Part shown: one piece after another, positions 7,400 to 15,454 of the stretch
Layout: each line of letters opens with the position of its first letter
Numbering within the stretch: the first letter of the stretch is position 1
Assembly: GCA_023428085.1 (NCBI GenBank)
Contig: JAEYZK010000369.1
Span: forward strand, 1 to 18,004
DNA: 18,004 bases
Source: Pseudomonadota bacterium
GTDB lineage: Bacteria; Myxococcota; Myxococcia; Myxococcales; Anaeromyxobacteraceae
Reading direction: 5' to 3'
Notes under the pieces: generated by a model
What the model was told of the DNA's origin: nothing
Database searches by the model: none
Seen by the model: only the letters and a program-made list of their open reading frames with translations
Position numbers and translations under genes: made by a program

Positions 7400-9745
7400 T
7401 CACGCCTGCGCCGGGAGCGCGACCGCCACGCCCTCCGTCCCGACGGTGCGCCGGGTGCCGTAGAGCTCGACCTCGACCGCGGGGCCGCGGACGACCTGGA
7501 GCTCCACCTGCTCCCGGCTCACGCGCGCCTCGAGCACCGCCCCCCGGTAGCAGACCCGGAACCGGTACGACCGCCAGGGGGCGGGGATGCGAGGATCGAA
7601 GGCGAGCACTTCACCGTCCGTGCGCATCCCTCCGAAGCCGAAGATCATGCTCGCCCAGACCCCGGCCGCCGAGGTGACGTGGCACCCCTGCTCCGTGTTG
7701 CGGTTGTAGTTGTCGAGGTCCATCCGCGCGCCGTACGAGAAGAACGTGTAGGCCTCGTCCAGCTTGCCCAGCTCCGCCGCCAGGATGGCGTGCAGCGACG
7801 GCGACAGCGACGACTCGTGGATGGTGCGGGCCTCGTAGAACTCGTAGTTCGCGAGCTTCTCCCGGCGCGGGTAGTCGCGGCCGTAGAAGTACATGAGGTT
7901 CAGGACGTCGGGCTGCTTGACGATGTCGTGCCGGAAGATCTTCACGTACGCCCAGTGCTTGTAGATGGGGATCTGCTCGGGCGGGAACGTCTCCAGATCG
8001 ACGTGCGGCAGGTCGAAGTAGCCGGCGTGCTGCTCGTACACGCCGGTCCGTTCGTCCTTCGGGACCCGCATCTTGGCCGCCATCTCCCGCCAGCGCCCCG
8101 GCTCCTCCGGTTTGAGCCCGACCTTCTCGACGGCGGCCCGGTGGAGCGCGGGCGCCTCCCGCTGCACCTCGGCCAGCACCTCGAGCGTGAACTCGAAGGT
8201 CTTCTTGGCCATCACGTTCGTGTAGCAGTTGTGGTTCACCATCATGTGGAACTCGTCCGGCCCCATGACGCCGTAGAACCCGAAGTCCCCGTGCAGCGGG
8301 CTCCACCCGCCGGCGCTGGCCAGGAAGCGGCTGATCTGCAGGAGGAGCTCGATCCCCTCGCGGTACAGGAACTCCTTGTCCTGCAGGATCCGATCGTGGT
8401 GCCAGATCGCGTAGGAGATGCCCAGGTCGGCGTGGATCTCGAGGTCCACGTGCTGCCACGTGCCGCTGTCCTCCATCCCGGTGATGGTGGCGAACGGGAA
8501 CCGGGCCCCCTCGCAGTCGAGCTGCCGCGCGCGCTCCAGCGCCTGGGCGAGCCGGCGGTGGCGGTAGAGCAGGAGGTTCCGCGCCTTCTCCGGGTTCACG
8601 AACATCATCAGGCGGTGGCTGTAGATCTCGCTGTCCCAGAACACCCACCCGAAGTACACCTCGCCCGTCATCCCCTTGCAGAGCGCGTTCAGGTCCGCGT
8701 CCTCGCCCTGGTACGTCTGGTAGGTCTGGAAGCAGGAGAACCGCAGCCCCTGGAGCGCCGCCGGGTCGCCCTCGATGTCGGCGCCGAGCACGTCCCAGAC
8801 CTCCGCCCACGCCGCGGTGTGCTCCGCCAGGGCGCCGTCGAAGGTCGCGGCGGCGTGCCGGCGGGCGAGCGCGACGCCCTCCGCCCAGAGCCCGTCGGCG
8901 TCCTCGGTCCTCCGCCACGCGTGCACGACCACCCGGTCGAGCCGCGTCGCGACGCCCTCACGGACGGAGAGGTCGAGGTCCACGCCGATGAACTTGTCGC
9001 GCTCGACCGGCGCGGTCCGGAGCGGCTGGTCGGAGTCGAGGCGCATGCTCGAGAACAGCCGGTGCCCGCTGCGCAGCGTGCGCGCCTGGATCGCCCACCC
9101 GTCCCCCGCCGCGCCCTTGCGATCGCAGCGCCAGAAGTTGATGTGCTGCGCGCGCTCCACGCTCGACCCCGTCTGATCCCACCCGGCGCCGATCTCGTAG
9201 TGGGTGTCGAAGTCGAGGCCGCAGCAGACCTGGACGGTCCCGGAGAAGTTGAGCGGCTCGAGGAGGATGCGCTGGCACCCGCGCCGCGTGCTGCGGAGAT
9301 CGGTGAACCGCGCGAACGTCAGCTTCAGGCGCTTGCCGCTCCCCGTCTCCCAGACGAGCGCGCGGGTGAGGAGGCCCCGGCGCATGTCCAGCGTCCGCTT
9401 GAACCCGGAGAACCTGGACCGCGCCAGATCCAGCTGCTCGCCGTCCACGCGCAGGCGCGTGTACAGCCAGTCCACCGCGTTGACCATGGCCGCGCCCTGG
9501 GTGACGAACCCCTTGAAGACCTGGTCGTGGCGGATGTCCATCATCTCGTACAGGTGGTTGAAGTAGCTGCCCAGCAGGTGGTCGCCGCCGTAGCCCTCCT
9601 CGAAGTAGCCGCGCACCCCCATGAACTCGTTCCCGAGCGAGAAGATGGACTCGGACACGCGCTGGTAGGCGGGATCGAAGCCCTCCTCGACGATGGTCCA
9701 GGGGTCACCCTCGAAGTGGGCGATCGGGGTCTTGGACAGGTGCAT
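7400..9745 (-). CDS. Glycoside hydrolase family 65 disaccharide phosphorylase
   Basis: A 781-residue cytoplasmic enzyme, the usual size for GH65 maltose, trehalose, kojibiose and nigerose phosphorylases, which split alpha-glucosides with phosphate to give beta-glucose 1-phosphate. An N-terminal beta-sandwich domain (about 1-280, opening with SIFSLGNEFMGVRGYFEEG) precedes the (alpha/alpha)6 barrel. The catalytic acid is Glu498 in MGPDEFH, close to Glu487 of Lactobacillus brevis maltose phosphorylase. FWDSE (369-373) matches the family FWDTE. KQPDV (610-614) is the KQ substrate motif, and HESSLS (643-648) is the phosphate-binding segment, which argues for a phosphorylase rather than a hydrolase. 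The region around FWDSE is unusual (GEVYFGWVFWDSEIYSHRLMMF): Trp replaces the usual His and the LPF that normally follows is missing. Substrate is therefore open. ATG 9745 lies four bases after the kinase stop. Confidence 0.92.
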   Translation of the reverse strand: MHLSKTPIAHFEGDPWTIVEEGFDPAYQRVSESIFSLGNEFMGVRGYFEEGYGGDHLLGSYFNHLYEMMDIRHDQVFKGFVTQGAAMVNAVDWLYTRLRVDGEQLDLARSRFSGFKRTLDMRRGLLTRALVWETGSGKRLKLTFARFTDLRSTRRGCQRILLEPLNFSGTVQVCCGLDFDTHYEIGAGWDQTGSSVERAQHINFWRCDRKGAAGDGWAIQARTLRSGHRLFSSMRLDSDQPLRTAPVERDKFIGVDLDLSVREGVATRLDRVVVHAWRRTEDADGLWAEGVALARRHAAATFDGALAEHTAAWAEVWDVLGADIEGDPAALQGLRFSCFQTYQTYQGEDADLNALCKGMTGEVYFGWVFWDSEIYSHRLMMFVNPEKARNLLLYRHRRLAQALERARQLDCEGARFPFATITGMEDSGTWQHVDLEIHADLGISYAIWHHDRILQDKEFLYREGIELLLQISRFLASAGGWSPLHGDFGFYGVMGPDEFHMMVNHNCYTNVMAKKTFEFTLEVLAEVQREAPALHRAAVEKVGLKPEEPGRWREMAAKMRVPKDERTGVYEQHAGYFDLPHVDLETFPPEQIPIYKHWAYVKIFRHDIVKQPDVLNLMYFYGRDYPRREKLANYEFYEARTIHESSLSPSLHAILAAELGKLDEAYTFFSYGARMDLDNYNRNTEQGCHVTSAAGVWASMIFGFGGMRTDGEVLAFDPRIPAPWRSYRFRVCYRGAVLEARVSREQVELQVVRGPAVEVELYGTRRTVGTEGVAVALPAQA

Positions 9746-9749
9746 GAGC

Positions 9750-10646
9750 TCAGGTCCTCTCGTTCATCCGGGCGAGCACGTCGTCGAGCGTCCCGCGGAA
9801 CGGGCCGGGCGCCTCCATCTTGATGGAGACCAGGGCGGCGGCGAACCGCAGCGACGCGGGGACGTCGTGATCGAGGCGGCGGGCGAGGTAGGCCGCGAAG
9901 GCGGTGTCGCCGCGCCCGGTCCGCCCCACCACGCTGCGGTTCGTGAACCGCTCGTGGAAGGTCCGGCCGCCGGCGCGCGCCAGCACGCCGTCGGCGCGGG
10001 TGATGACCACCTCCGGGCAGCCCCACCCCTCGATGATCCGCGCCGCCGCCTCGAGGTCGTCGGTGCCGGTCAGGATCCGGGCCTCGACCACGTCCAGCTT
10101 CACCCGCTCGACGTGGCGCACGATCTCCTGCTTTCCGGGGACGTCGCGGAAGGCGATCCGCCCCGTGCCCGGCTGCACCTGCCGCACGAAGCTCTGCAGA
10201 TCGATCGAGAGGCGGAGCCCCCGGGCCGCGAGCCCGCGGAGGAAGGCGAGGTCGAACTCCTGGTCGCTGATGCCCGCGAGGTGGACCTGGCGCGCCGCCA
10301 GGGGCGGCACGTCCTCGAGCGTGAACCGCCCGGCGCTGGCGAGCTGGTAGAGCTCCCGCTCGTCCACGTCCGGGCTCGGGTGGACGACCTTCATGTACGT
10401 GGTCTGCTCGACCGGCACGACGTGCAGCGCGACCCCGCTCCAGCGCAGCTCCTCCACCACCCGATCGTCCCGCGGCGACGCCCGCGTGACCACGGCGACC
10501 GCCCTCCCCACCCGGGCGGCGGCCAGCGCGCCGCAGAGCACGGCGCTGCCGGGCGCCACGCGCGGCGGCTCCTGGTACCCGATCACCTCGTCGTAGCAGG
10601 CGTGCCCGACGAAGACGAGGTCCTGCGGCGTGTCTCGGAGCTCCAC
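9750..10646 (-). CDS. PfkB/ribokinase-family sugar kinase
   Basis: A 298-residue ATP-dependent carbohydrate kinase. The N-terminus DLVFVGHACYDEVIGYQ, followed by GSAVLCGALAAARVG, matches the family's first signature region (usually a GG pair). The second signature is RTGRGDTAFAAYLA, in place of the usual DTTGAGD, with catalytic base Asp247. The frame is open far upstream, but GTG 10646 is preceded by AGGAGGG at ideal spacing and lies where homology begins, so I use it. The gene sits between the MalG-like permease (38-base gap) and the GH65 gene (four-base gap), so it probably phosphorylates a monosaccharide or polyol released by GH4 or GH65 action. Within the family, fructokinase, ribokinase, inositol kinase or tagatose/keto-sugar kinase roles cannot be told apart by eye. 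Confidence 0.9.
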   Translation of the reverse strand: MELRDTPQDLVFVGHACYDEVIGYQEPPRVAPGSAVLCGALAAARVGRAVAVVTRASPRDDRVVEELRWSGVALHVVPVEQTTYMKVVHPSPDVDERELYQLASAGRFTLEDVPPLAARQVHLAGISDQEFDLAFLRGLAARGLRLSIDLQSFVRQVQPGTGRIAFRDVPGKQEIVRHVERVKLDVVEARILTGTDDLEAAARIIEGWGCPEVVITRADGVLARAGGRTFHERFTNRSVVGRTGRGDTAFAAYLARRLDHDVPASLRFAAALVSIKMEAPGPFRGTLDDVLARMNERT

Positions 10647-10684
10647 GCGAACCCTCCTGGGCAGAGGTGGAAACGGGACCGGCC

Positions 10685-11620
10685 TCACCCCTTCACGGCG
10701 CCGGCGAACGCGCCGCGGGTGACGAAGCGCTGCGACACGAGGAAGACGATCACCACCGGGACGATCATGATGAGCCCGGCCAGCGCCGCGTCGGCCTGCT
10801 GGAAGCTGACGGCCCCCGGGGTCGGGTTGAAGCCGGGCTTGATGGCGGCGGTGCTGGAGATGACCGTCTGCACGCCCACGGGGAGGTTGAACAGGGCGTC
10901 GTCGTTCAGCATCACGTACGGCAGGAAGAAGTTGTTCCAGTTGACCGTGAAGCTGATGAAGGCGAGCAGGCCCACGAGCGGCTTCGCCAGGGGGACGCCG
11001 ACGTGCCAGAAGATGCCGGCGTCCGAGCAGCCGTCCATCCGCGCCGCGTCGAGCAGGTCCCGCGGCAGGCTCGACCCGTAGTACACGTAGGCCAGGTACA
11101 CGCCGAAGGGGAAGAAGCACGCCGGCAGGATGACGGACCAGGACGTGTTGATGAGGCCGAAGAGGTTCAGCTCCAGGAAGAGCGGGAGCACCAGGGCCGA
11201 CGCGGGCAGGAGCATGCCGATGAGCGTGGACCAGAGCAGCAGGGTCCGCCCGGGGAAGCGCGCGACCGCCAGCGCGTAGCCCGCGGGGAGGCTGATCCCG
11301 AGCCCCGCCGCGAGCGACGCGCCCACGTAGAGGATCGAGTTCCGCAGCCAGACCCAGATCGCGCCGTCCTGGTACGTGGTGATGTTGTGCCAGGCCTTCG
11401 CGTAGCGCTCCCACGTCCCGAAGGCCAGCGGGTGCAGCTGGTAGAGCTGCGTGGGATCCTTCGACGGCGCCACCAGGAGCCAGAGCATGGGCAGGGCGAA
11501 GTAGGCCGCGAAGACCAGGAGCGCCGCCGCGCGGAAGGCGGCGCCCGCGATCCCCAGATCGCCGGCGGCGAGCAGGCGGGCCGCCCGGCCGCGGCGCGGC
11601 CCCGAATACGCGATGTCCAC
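10685..11620 (-). CDS. ABC sugar transporter permease, MalG type
   Basis: A 311-residue inner-membrane permease of carbohydrate ABC importers (CUT1 family). A first helix near 30-50 is followed by a periplasmic loop and a block of membrane segments. The cytoplasmic EAA loop is at about 188-214 (DLLDAARMDGCSDAGIFWHVGVPLAKP), which contacts the ATPase. A final helix lies at about 280-297. The C-terminal QRFVTRGAFAGAVKG is the classic MalG ending. Start GTG 11620 has GAGGAGGG close upstream. It follows the MalF-type gene by 34 bases and pairs with it as the heterodimeric channel. No ATPase gene accompanies it. The insert SSTAAIKPGFNPTPGAVSF (255-273) between the last helices is expected for a MalG periplasmic loop. 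Confidence 0.93.
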   Translation of the reverse strand: MDIAYSGPRRGRAARLLAAGDLGIAGAAFRAAALLVFAAYFALPMLWLLVAPSKDPTQLYQLHPLAFGTWERYAKAWHNITTYQDGAIWVWLRNSILYVGASLAAGLGISLPAGYALAVARFPGRTLLLWSTLIGMLLPASALVLPLFLELNLFGLINTSWSVILPACFFPFGVYLAYVYYGSSLPRDLLDAARMDGCSDAGIFWHVGVPLAKPLVGLLAFISFTVNWNNFFLPYVMLNDDALFNLPVGVQTVISSTAAIKPGFNPTPGAVSFQQADAALAGLIMIVPVVIVFLVSQRFVTRGAFAGAVKG

Positions 11621-11654
11621 AGGTACCCTCCTCGATCGCTGCGTCGTGGGCGGC

Positions 11655-12575
11655 TCAGCCCTGGATGTCGAAGAACCCGGTGACCTTGATCACCACCCAG
11701 GCCGCGGCCAGGCCGACGAGCAGCATCAGCAGCGACAGCGCCGCGGCGGCGCCGAAGTTCCCGAGCTCGAAGGCGAAGGCGTACGCGAGCTGGTTGGGCG
11801 CGTACTGGCGCGGCACGTTGGCGTTGATCCAGGTGGTGGTGAACAGCTGCGGCTCCACGAACAGCTGCACGTTGCCGGCGAAGACGAGGATGAACTGGTA
11901 GATGATGTACGGCTTGATGAGCGGCAGCTTGATGTAGAGGGCCTTCTGCCAGGCGTTGCAGCCGTCGAGGGTGGCGGCCTCCATCACCTCCGACGAGAGG
12001 CCCTCGAGCGCGCCGAACTGGATGGCGATCCACATCCCGGCGCCGGAGAAGAACCCCATGACCGTGAAGAGGACGGCCAGGTTCCCCGGGTGGACGACGT
12101 CGTCGAAACGGGAGAACCCGGCGGCGCGCAGGACCCCGCCGAACGGGCTGAGGTCCGGCGTACACATGAAGATGGCGAGGAGGACGAGGGCAGGCCCCGT
12201 CACGGCGCCCGGGATGAAGAAGACGGTCCGGAGCATCGAGGAGATCCGGCCCGGCCGCATGTGGAGCAGGAGCGCGATGATCACCACCAGCGCGATCCCC
12301 AGCGGCACCGAGACGAGCAGGAACACGCCGATGTTGCCGAGCGTGGAGCCGAACCGGAAGTCCGTGAACGCCGCGCCGTAGTTGCGCAGCCCCGCGGCGA
12401 GGTAGCGGGGCACCCCGTCCTCGAACCGCGAGAAGCTGATGAGCACCGCGTAGAGCCCCGGCCCCACCCCGAACGCGAGCAGGGCCAGGACGTACGGCAG
12501 GACGAAGAAGTACGCGGTGAGGTGACGGCGCCAGCCTCCGGGGCGGACGGCGGGGCCGGGCTTCGCGAGGGTCAC
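11655..12575 (-). CDS. ABC sugar transporter permease, MalF type
   Basis: A 306-residue inner-membrane subunit of the same CUT1 importer. The first helix, LTAYFFVLPYVLALLAFGVGPGLYAVLISF (19-48), is typical of short MalF/UgpA-like permeases. Further helices occupy about 80-105, 116-137, 167-188, 223-236 and 273-297. The EAA loop is at 196-222 (EVMEAATLDGCNAWQKALYIKLPLIKP). GTG 12575 has AAGGAG six to seven bases upstream. It is separated from the solute-binding-protein gene by 103 bases containing a large inverted repeat, and leads directly into the MalG-type gene. Probably expressed at lower level than the binding protein. Confidence 0.93.
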   Translation of the reverse strand: MTLAKPGPAVRPGGWRRHLTAYFFVLPYVLALLAFGVGPGLYAVLISFSRFEDGVPRYLAAGLRNYGAAFTDFRFGSTLGNIGVFLLVSVPLGIALVVIIALLLHMRPGRISSMLRTVFFIPGAVTGPALVLLAIFMCTPDLSPFGGVLRAAGFSRFDDVVHPGNLAVLFTVMGFFSGAGMWIAIQFGALEGLSSEVMEAATLDGCNAWQKALYIKLPLIKPYIIYQFILVFAGNVQLFVEPQLFTTTWINANVPRQYAPNQLAYAFAFELGNFGAAAALSLLMLLVGLAAAWVVIKVTGFFDIQG

Positions 12576-12593
12576 GGGCGCTCCTTTGTCGCG

Positions 12594-12645
12594 GTCCGCT
12601 CGAGGGGACGCCCCGGCGCAGGACGCCGTGCCCCTCGAGGCGGAC
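12594..12645 (-). promoter_or_regulatory. Intercistronic stem-loop between binding-protein and permease genes
   Basis: GTCCGCTCGAGGGG (12594-12607) pairs with CCCCTCGAGGCGGAC (12631-12645) with one bulged base, and ACG/CGT and GGC/GCC inside can lengthen the stem. On the minus-strand transcript it begins about 33 bases after the solute-binding-protein stop and ends 18 bases before the permease GTG, leaving the AAGGAG site free. No T-run follows, so a full intrinsic terminator is unlikely. Its place matches the E. coli malE-malF gap, where stem-loops shield the 3' end of malE mRNA and raise binding-protein output. Confidence 0.65.
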
Positions 12646-12678
12646 GCGCGCGGTGCCGCTTCGAGCGGCCGCCGCAGG

Positions 12679-13956
12679 CTACTTCTTCACCTCGACGACG
12701 TAGCCCGCCGTCTCGGCGAGCGGCGCGAACTGCTCGGCCACCCTGGGCAGCGCGGACTCGACGGTCGCCTTGTTCTTCTGGGCCTCCTTGACCACCTGCG
12801 TGAGCGGGCCGATGAGGTCGAAGCGCGGCCACTTGTCGAGCGGCGTGATCATGTCGGCCGCGGCCTTCATCACCGGGTACGGATCATGCGCGAAGAGCGG
12901 ATCGCTCGACACCTGCTTCTGCCAGAGCGGCATGATGGGCCGGTACGCCGGGTAGTTGGGCATCGTGGACCAGAGCTCCGGGGCCGTGGTCAGCCAGGTG
13001 ATGAGCTGCGTCGCCAGCTTCGGGCTCTTCGTGTGGCGGGAGACCATCCACGCCGCGCCGCCCTGGGTCGCGGTCAGCGCCTGCGCGTCGGCGGCCCACT
13101 TGAGCGGCGGCGCCACGCCCAGCTGGTGCTCGGCGGTCTTGAAGTAGGTGCTGTCCGGCTTGCCCCCGAACACGCCCCACGCCCAGGAGGCCATCGGCAC
13201 CATCAGCACCTTGCCCTCGTTCTGCTTGGTGACGAAGGTCGGGTCGAAGAAGTCGGTGTTCCACAGCGTCCCGTTCGCCAGCATGTGGTCCACCAGCTTG
13301 GCCGCCCGCAGGCAGCGCGCGTCGGTCACGTCGATCCGGAGGGTGTTCTCGTTCAAGAGCTCGTGGGTCGGGCAGCCGCTCGCCGCGAAGTACGAGAGGA
13401 AGGTCCAGCCGTCTCCCCAGGTGCCGAGCAGGTACCCCGGGTGCTCCTTGGCCACCTTGTCGCTCAGCTCCCGGAGCTCCTCGTACGTGGCGGGCACCTC
13501 GTAGCCGAACTTCTCGAACAGCGGCCTGTTGTAGTAGACGACGAACTGCGCCAGGTCGTTGCGCAGGCAGTAGATCTTGTCACCGAAGGTGCACCCGCTC
13601 ATGCCGGCGAAGCCCTTCAGCACCGCCGCGGGGACGTGCGGCCGCAGGTCCAGCGGGAACCGGTGCGCCGCGTCCGCGACCCGGCCGACGAGCCGCGGCT
13701 CGGCGAAGACCACGTCCGGCCAGCCCTGGTTGGTGTTGTTGAAGAGGAGCACCTTGGCCGGGAGCTGCTCCCGGTCCACCACCACCGCCTTGATGAGCTT
13801 GGCCTTGTCCGGGAACGCCTTCTTGTAGGCGTCGATCATGGGCATGCGCGGCTGATCGATCCAGACGACGATCGGCTTGTCGGCCGCGGCGGCCGATCCG
13901 ACCGCGACGAGGAAGGGCAGAAGCAACAGAGCTGCGAATCTCGCGACGCGAACCAT
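12679..13956 (-). CDS. Periplasmic sugar-binding protein of the ABC importer
   Basis: A 425-residue family 1 extracellular solute-binding protein. Residues 1-25 (two Arg, then a Leu-rich core and SAAAA) form a Sec signal peptide with cleavage near 25; there is no lipobox Cys, so the protein should be soluble in the periplasm. The mature part begins DKPIVVWIDQPR and shows the usual binding-protein landmarks (WPDVVFAEP, VYYNRPLFEKFG, TYEELRELSDKV, and WAWGVFGG in the second lobe). C122/C130 and C195/C215 are spaced as two possible disulfides. ATG 13956 has the strongest ribosome binding site in the window (AAGGAGGAGG). It follows the GH4 gene by 52 bases. The ligand is probably the alpha-glycoside handled by the operon, but it cannot be read directly. 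Confidence 0.93.
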   Translation of the reverse strand: MVRVARFAALLLLPFLVAVGSAAAADKPIVVWIDQPRMPMIDAYKKAFPDKAKLIKAVVVDREQLPAKVLLFNNTNQGWPDVVFAEPRLVGRVADAAHRFPLDLRPHVPAAVLKGFAGMSGCTFGDKIYCLRNDLAQFVVYYNRPLFEKFGYEVPATYEELRELSDKVAKEHPGYLLGTWGDGWTFLSYFAASGCPTHELLNENTLRIDVTDARCLRAAKLVDHMLANGTLWNTDFFDPTFVTKQNEGKVLMVPMASWAWGVFGGKPDSTYFKTAEHQLGVAPPLKWAADAQALTATQGGAAWMVSRHTKSPKLATQLITWLTTAPELWSTMPNYPAYRPIMPLWQKQVSSDPLFAHDPYPVMKAAADMITPLDKWPRFDLIGPLTQVVKEAQKNKATVESALPRVAEQFAPLAETAGYVVEVKK

Positions 13957-14008
13957 TGTTCCTCCTCCTTGCTGTGAGCTGCCAGGTCCCCCGAGACGTG
14001 CGGCGCGG

Positions 14009-15370
14009 CTAACGGCACCTCCCTTCGGACCGGGAAGGGAGGTCGTCGGACCCATCGGCGCGGGCCAGGAGCCCGCCGGGGATCCACCCGCGGTGCGCCT
14101 CGAGCAGCTCGTCCACGAGCGCGTGGATCTCGTCGAGATCCAGCTCGGCCGCGGTGTGCGGGTCCAGCATGGCGGCGTGGTAGACGTGATCGCGGCGCCG
14201 CTCCAGGATGGCGCGCACCGTCAGCTCCTGGACGTTCACGTTGGTCCGGATGAGCGCCGTGAGCTGGGGCGGGAGGCGGCCGACGCGCACCGGCTGGACG
14301 CCGTTGCGGTCGACGAGGCACGGCACCTCCACGACGCAGTCCCGCGGCAGGTCGTCGATGAGCCCGTCGTTGACCACGTTGCCGTAGACCCGGGCCGGCC
14401 GGCCCGTCTCCACCGCGGCGATGATCTCCGCCGCGTACTCGACGCTCCGCTCGACCTCCAGGGGGATCGCGGGGTCCGCGAGCCGCGCGCGCAGCTCGCG
14501 CCACCCGGCGATCTGCTCCTCGCACCGGCGGGGATACTCGTCGAGCGGGATCTGGAAGCGGTCGATCAGGTCCGCGCGGCCGCGCTTGATGAACCAGGGG
14601 ACGTACTCGCTGAAGTGCTCGCTCGACTCGGTCGGGAAGTACCCGAACCGCCGCAGCACCTCGTACCGCACCCGGTTCGTGGCCGGGACCCGGCCCTCCG
14701 CGATCACCCGGCGGAGGCGCGGGGAGAGATCCTCCCCGCGGTGCGCGATGCGCAGGAAGAAGGCGAGGTGGTTGATGCCGCCGACGAGGTAGTCGAGCTC
14801 CTCCGGCGGCACGCCCACGTCCTCCGCCAGGGTCCGGGCCGTGAGCGGGATGCTGTGGCACAGGCCCACCGTGCGGATCCGCGTGGCGCTGGAGAGCGCC
14901 CAGCAGTTCATCGCCATCGGGTTCACGTAGTTGAGGTGCAGCACCCCCGGGCAGAGCCGCTCCATGTCGCGCGCCATCTCGAGGAGCACCGGGACGGTCC
15001 GCAGCGCCCGCATGATGCCGCCGACGCCGAGCGTGTCGCCGATGGTCTGGCGCAGCCCGTGGCGGCGCGGGATCTCGAAGTCCGTGACGGTGCAGGGCTC
15101 GTAGCCGCCCACCTGGATCATGTTGAGGGCGTAGTCCGCCCCGTCGAGCGCGCGCGCCCGGTCGGTCGTGCTCTCGATCGACGGGGACGCGGCGAGCGCG
15201 GCCGCCACGCGGCGCGCCACCTGCTCCGAGTCCCGCAGCCGCTCCGGGTCGATGTCGAACAGGGTCAGGCGGCAGCGCGCCAGCTCCCCGACGGACAGGA
15301 GATCGCCCAGCAGGTTCTTGGCGAACACCGTGCTCCCCGCGCCGATCATCACGATCTTGGGCTGTCTCAT
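14009..15370 (-). CDS. Glycoside hydrolase family 4 enzyme, probable alpha-galactosidase
   Basis: A 453-residue cytoplasmic enzyme that cleaves glycosides by an NAD-dependent, redox-assisted elimination with a divalent metal, the hallmark of GH4. KIVMIGAGSTVFAKNLLGDLL (5-25) is the Rossmann NAD site. NPM (150-152), CHS (171-173) and GINH (198-201) give the Mn ligands Cys171 and His201. In GH4, CHS at this place is typical of alpha-galactosidases such as MelA, CHE of alpha-glucosidases and CN[VI]P of 6-phospho enzymes, so a non-phosphorylated alpha-galactoside is the best guess. ATG 15370 starts a few residues before the Rossmann strand, as usual for the family, although the binding site is weak. 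First gene of the operon, divergent from the LacI regulator. Confidence 0.92.
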   Translation of the reverse strand: MRQPKIVMIGAGSTVFAKNLLGDLLSVGELARCRLTLFDIDPERLRDSEQVARRVAAALAASPSIESTTDRARALDGADYALNMIQVGGYEPCTVTDFEIPRRHGLRQTIGDTLGVGGIMRALRTVPVLLEMARDMERLCPGVLHLNYVNPMAMNCWALSSATRIRTVGLCHSIPLTARTLAEDVGVPPEELDYLVGGINHLAFFLRIAHRGEDLSPRLRRVIAEGRVPATNRVRYEVLRRFGYFPTESSEHFSEYVPWFIKRGRADLIDRFQIPLDEYPRRCEEQIAGWRELRARLADPAIPLEVERSVEYAAEIIAAVETGRPARVYGNVVNDGLIDDLPRDCVVEVPCLVDRNGVQPVRVGRLPPQLTALIRTNVNVQELTVRAILERRRDHVYHAAMLDPHTAAELDLDEIHALVDELLEAHRGWIPGGLLARADGSDDLPSRSEGRCR

Positions 15371-15454
15371 GGCTGTGATCTCGCGGCGCCGCGTTCGACG
15401 GCGCGCCCCGGGGCGACGGCCCGTCCACGCTCCTTCTCCGGCGGTGTCGGCTCT

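Noticed and set aside
5562..7403. A single 613-residue fusion of an N-terminal region with the FAH domain
   Set aside because: The upstream part of that frame is the queG gene read out of frame; queG itself has all its cysteines in another frame, and the FAH gene has its own ATG with a good ribosome site.
6389..9823. A 1144-codon open frame on the plus strand opposite queG and GH65
   Set aside because: The composition is typical of antisense frames (Arg/Pro/Val/His-rich), and the opposite strand carries full catalytic motifs of two known families.
15426..15437. A strong AAGGAG-type site with GTG at 15428 ahead of the GH4 gene
   Set aside because: The GTG frame is out of step with the GH4 gene and its product is low-complexity. 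A leader peptide cannot be excluded but nothing supports it.
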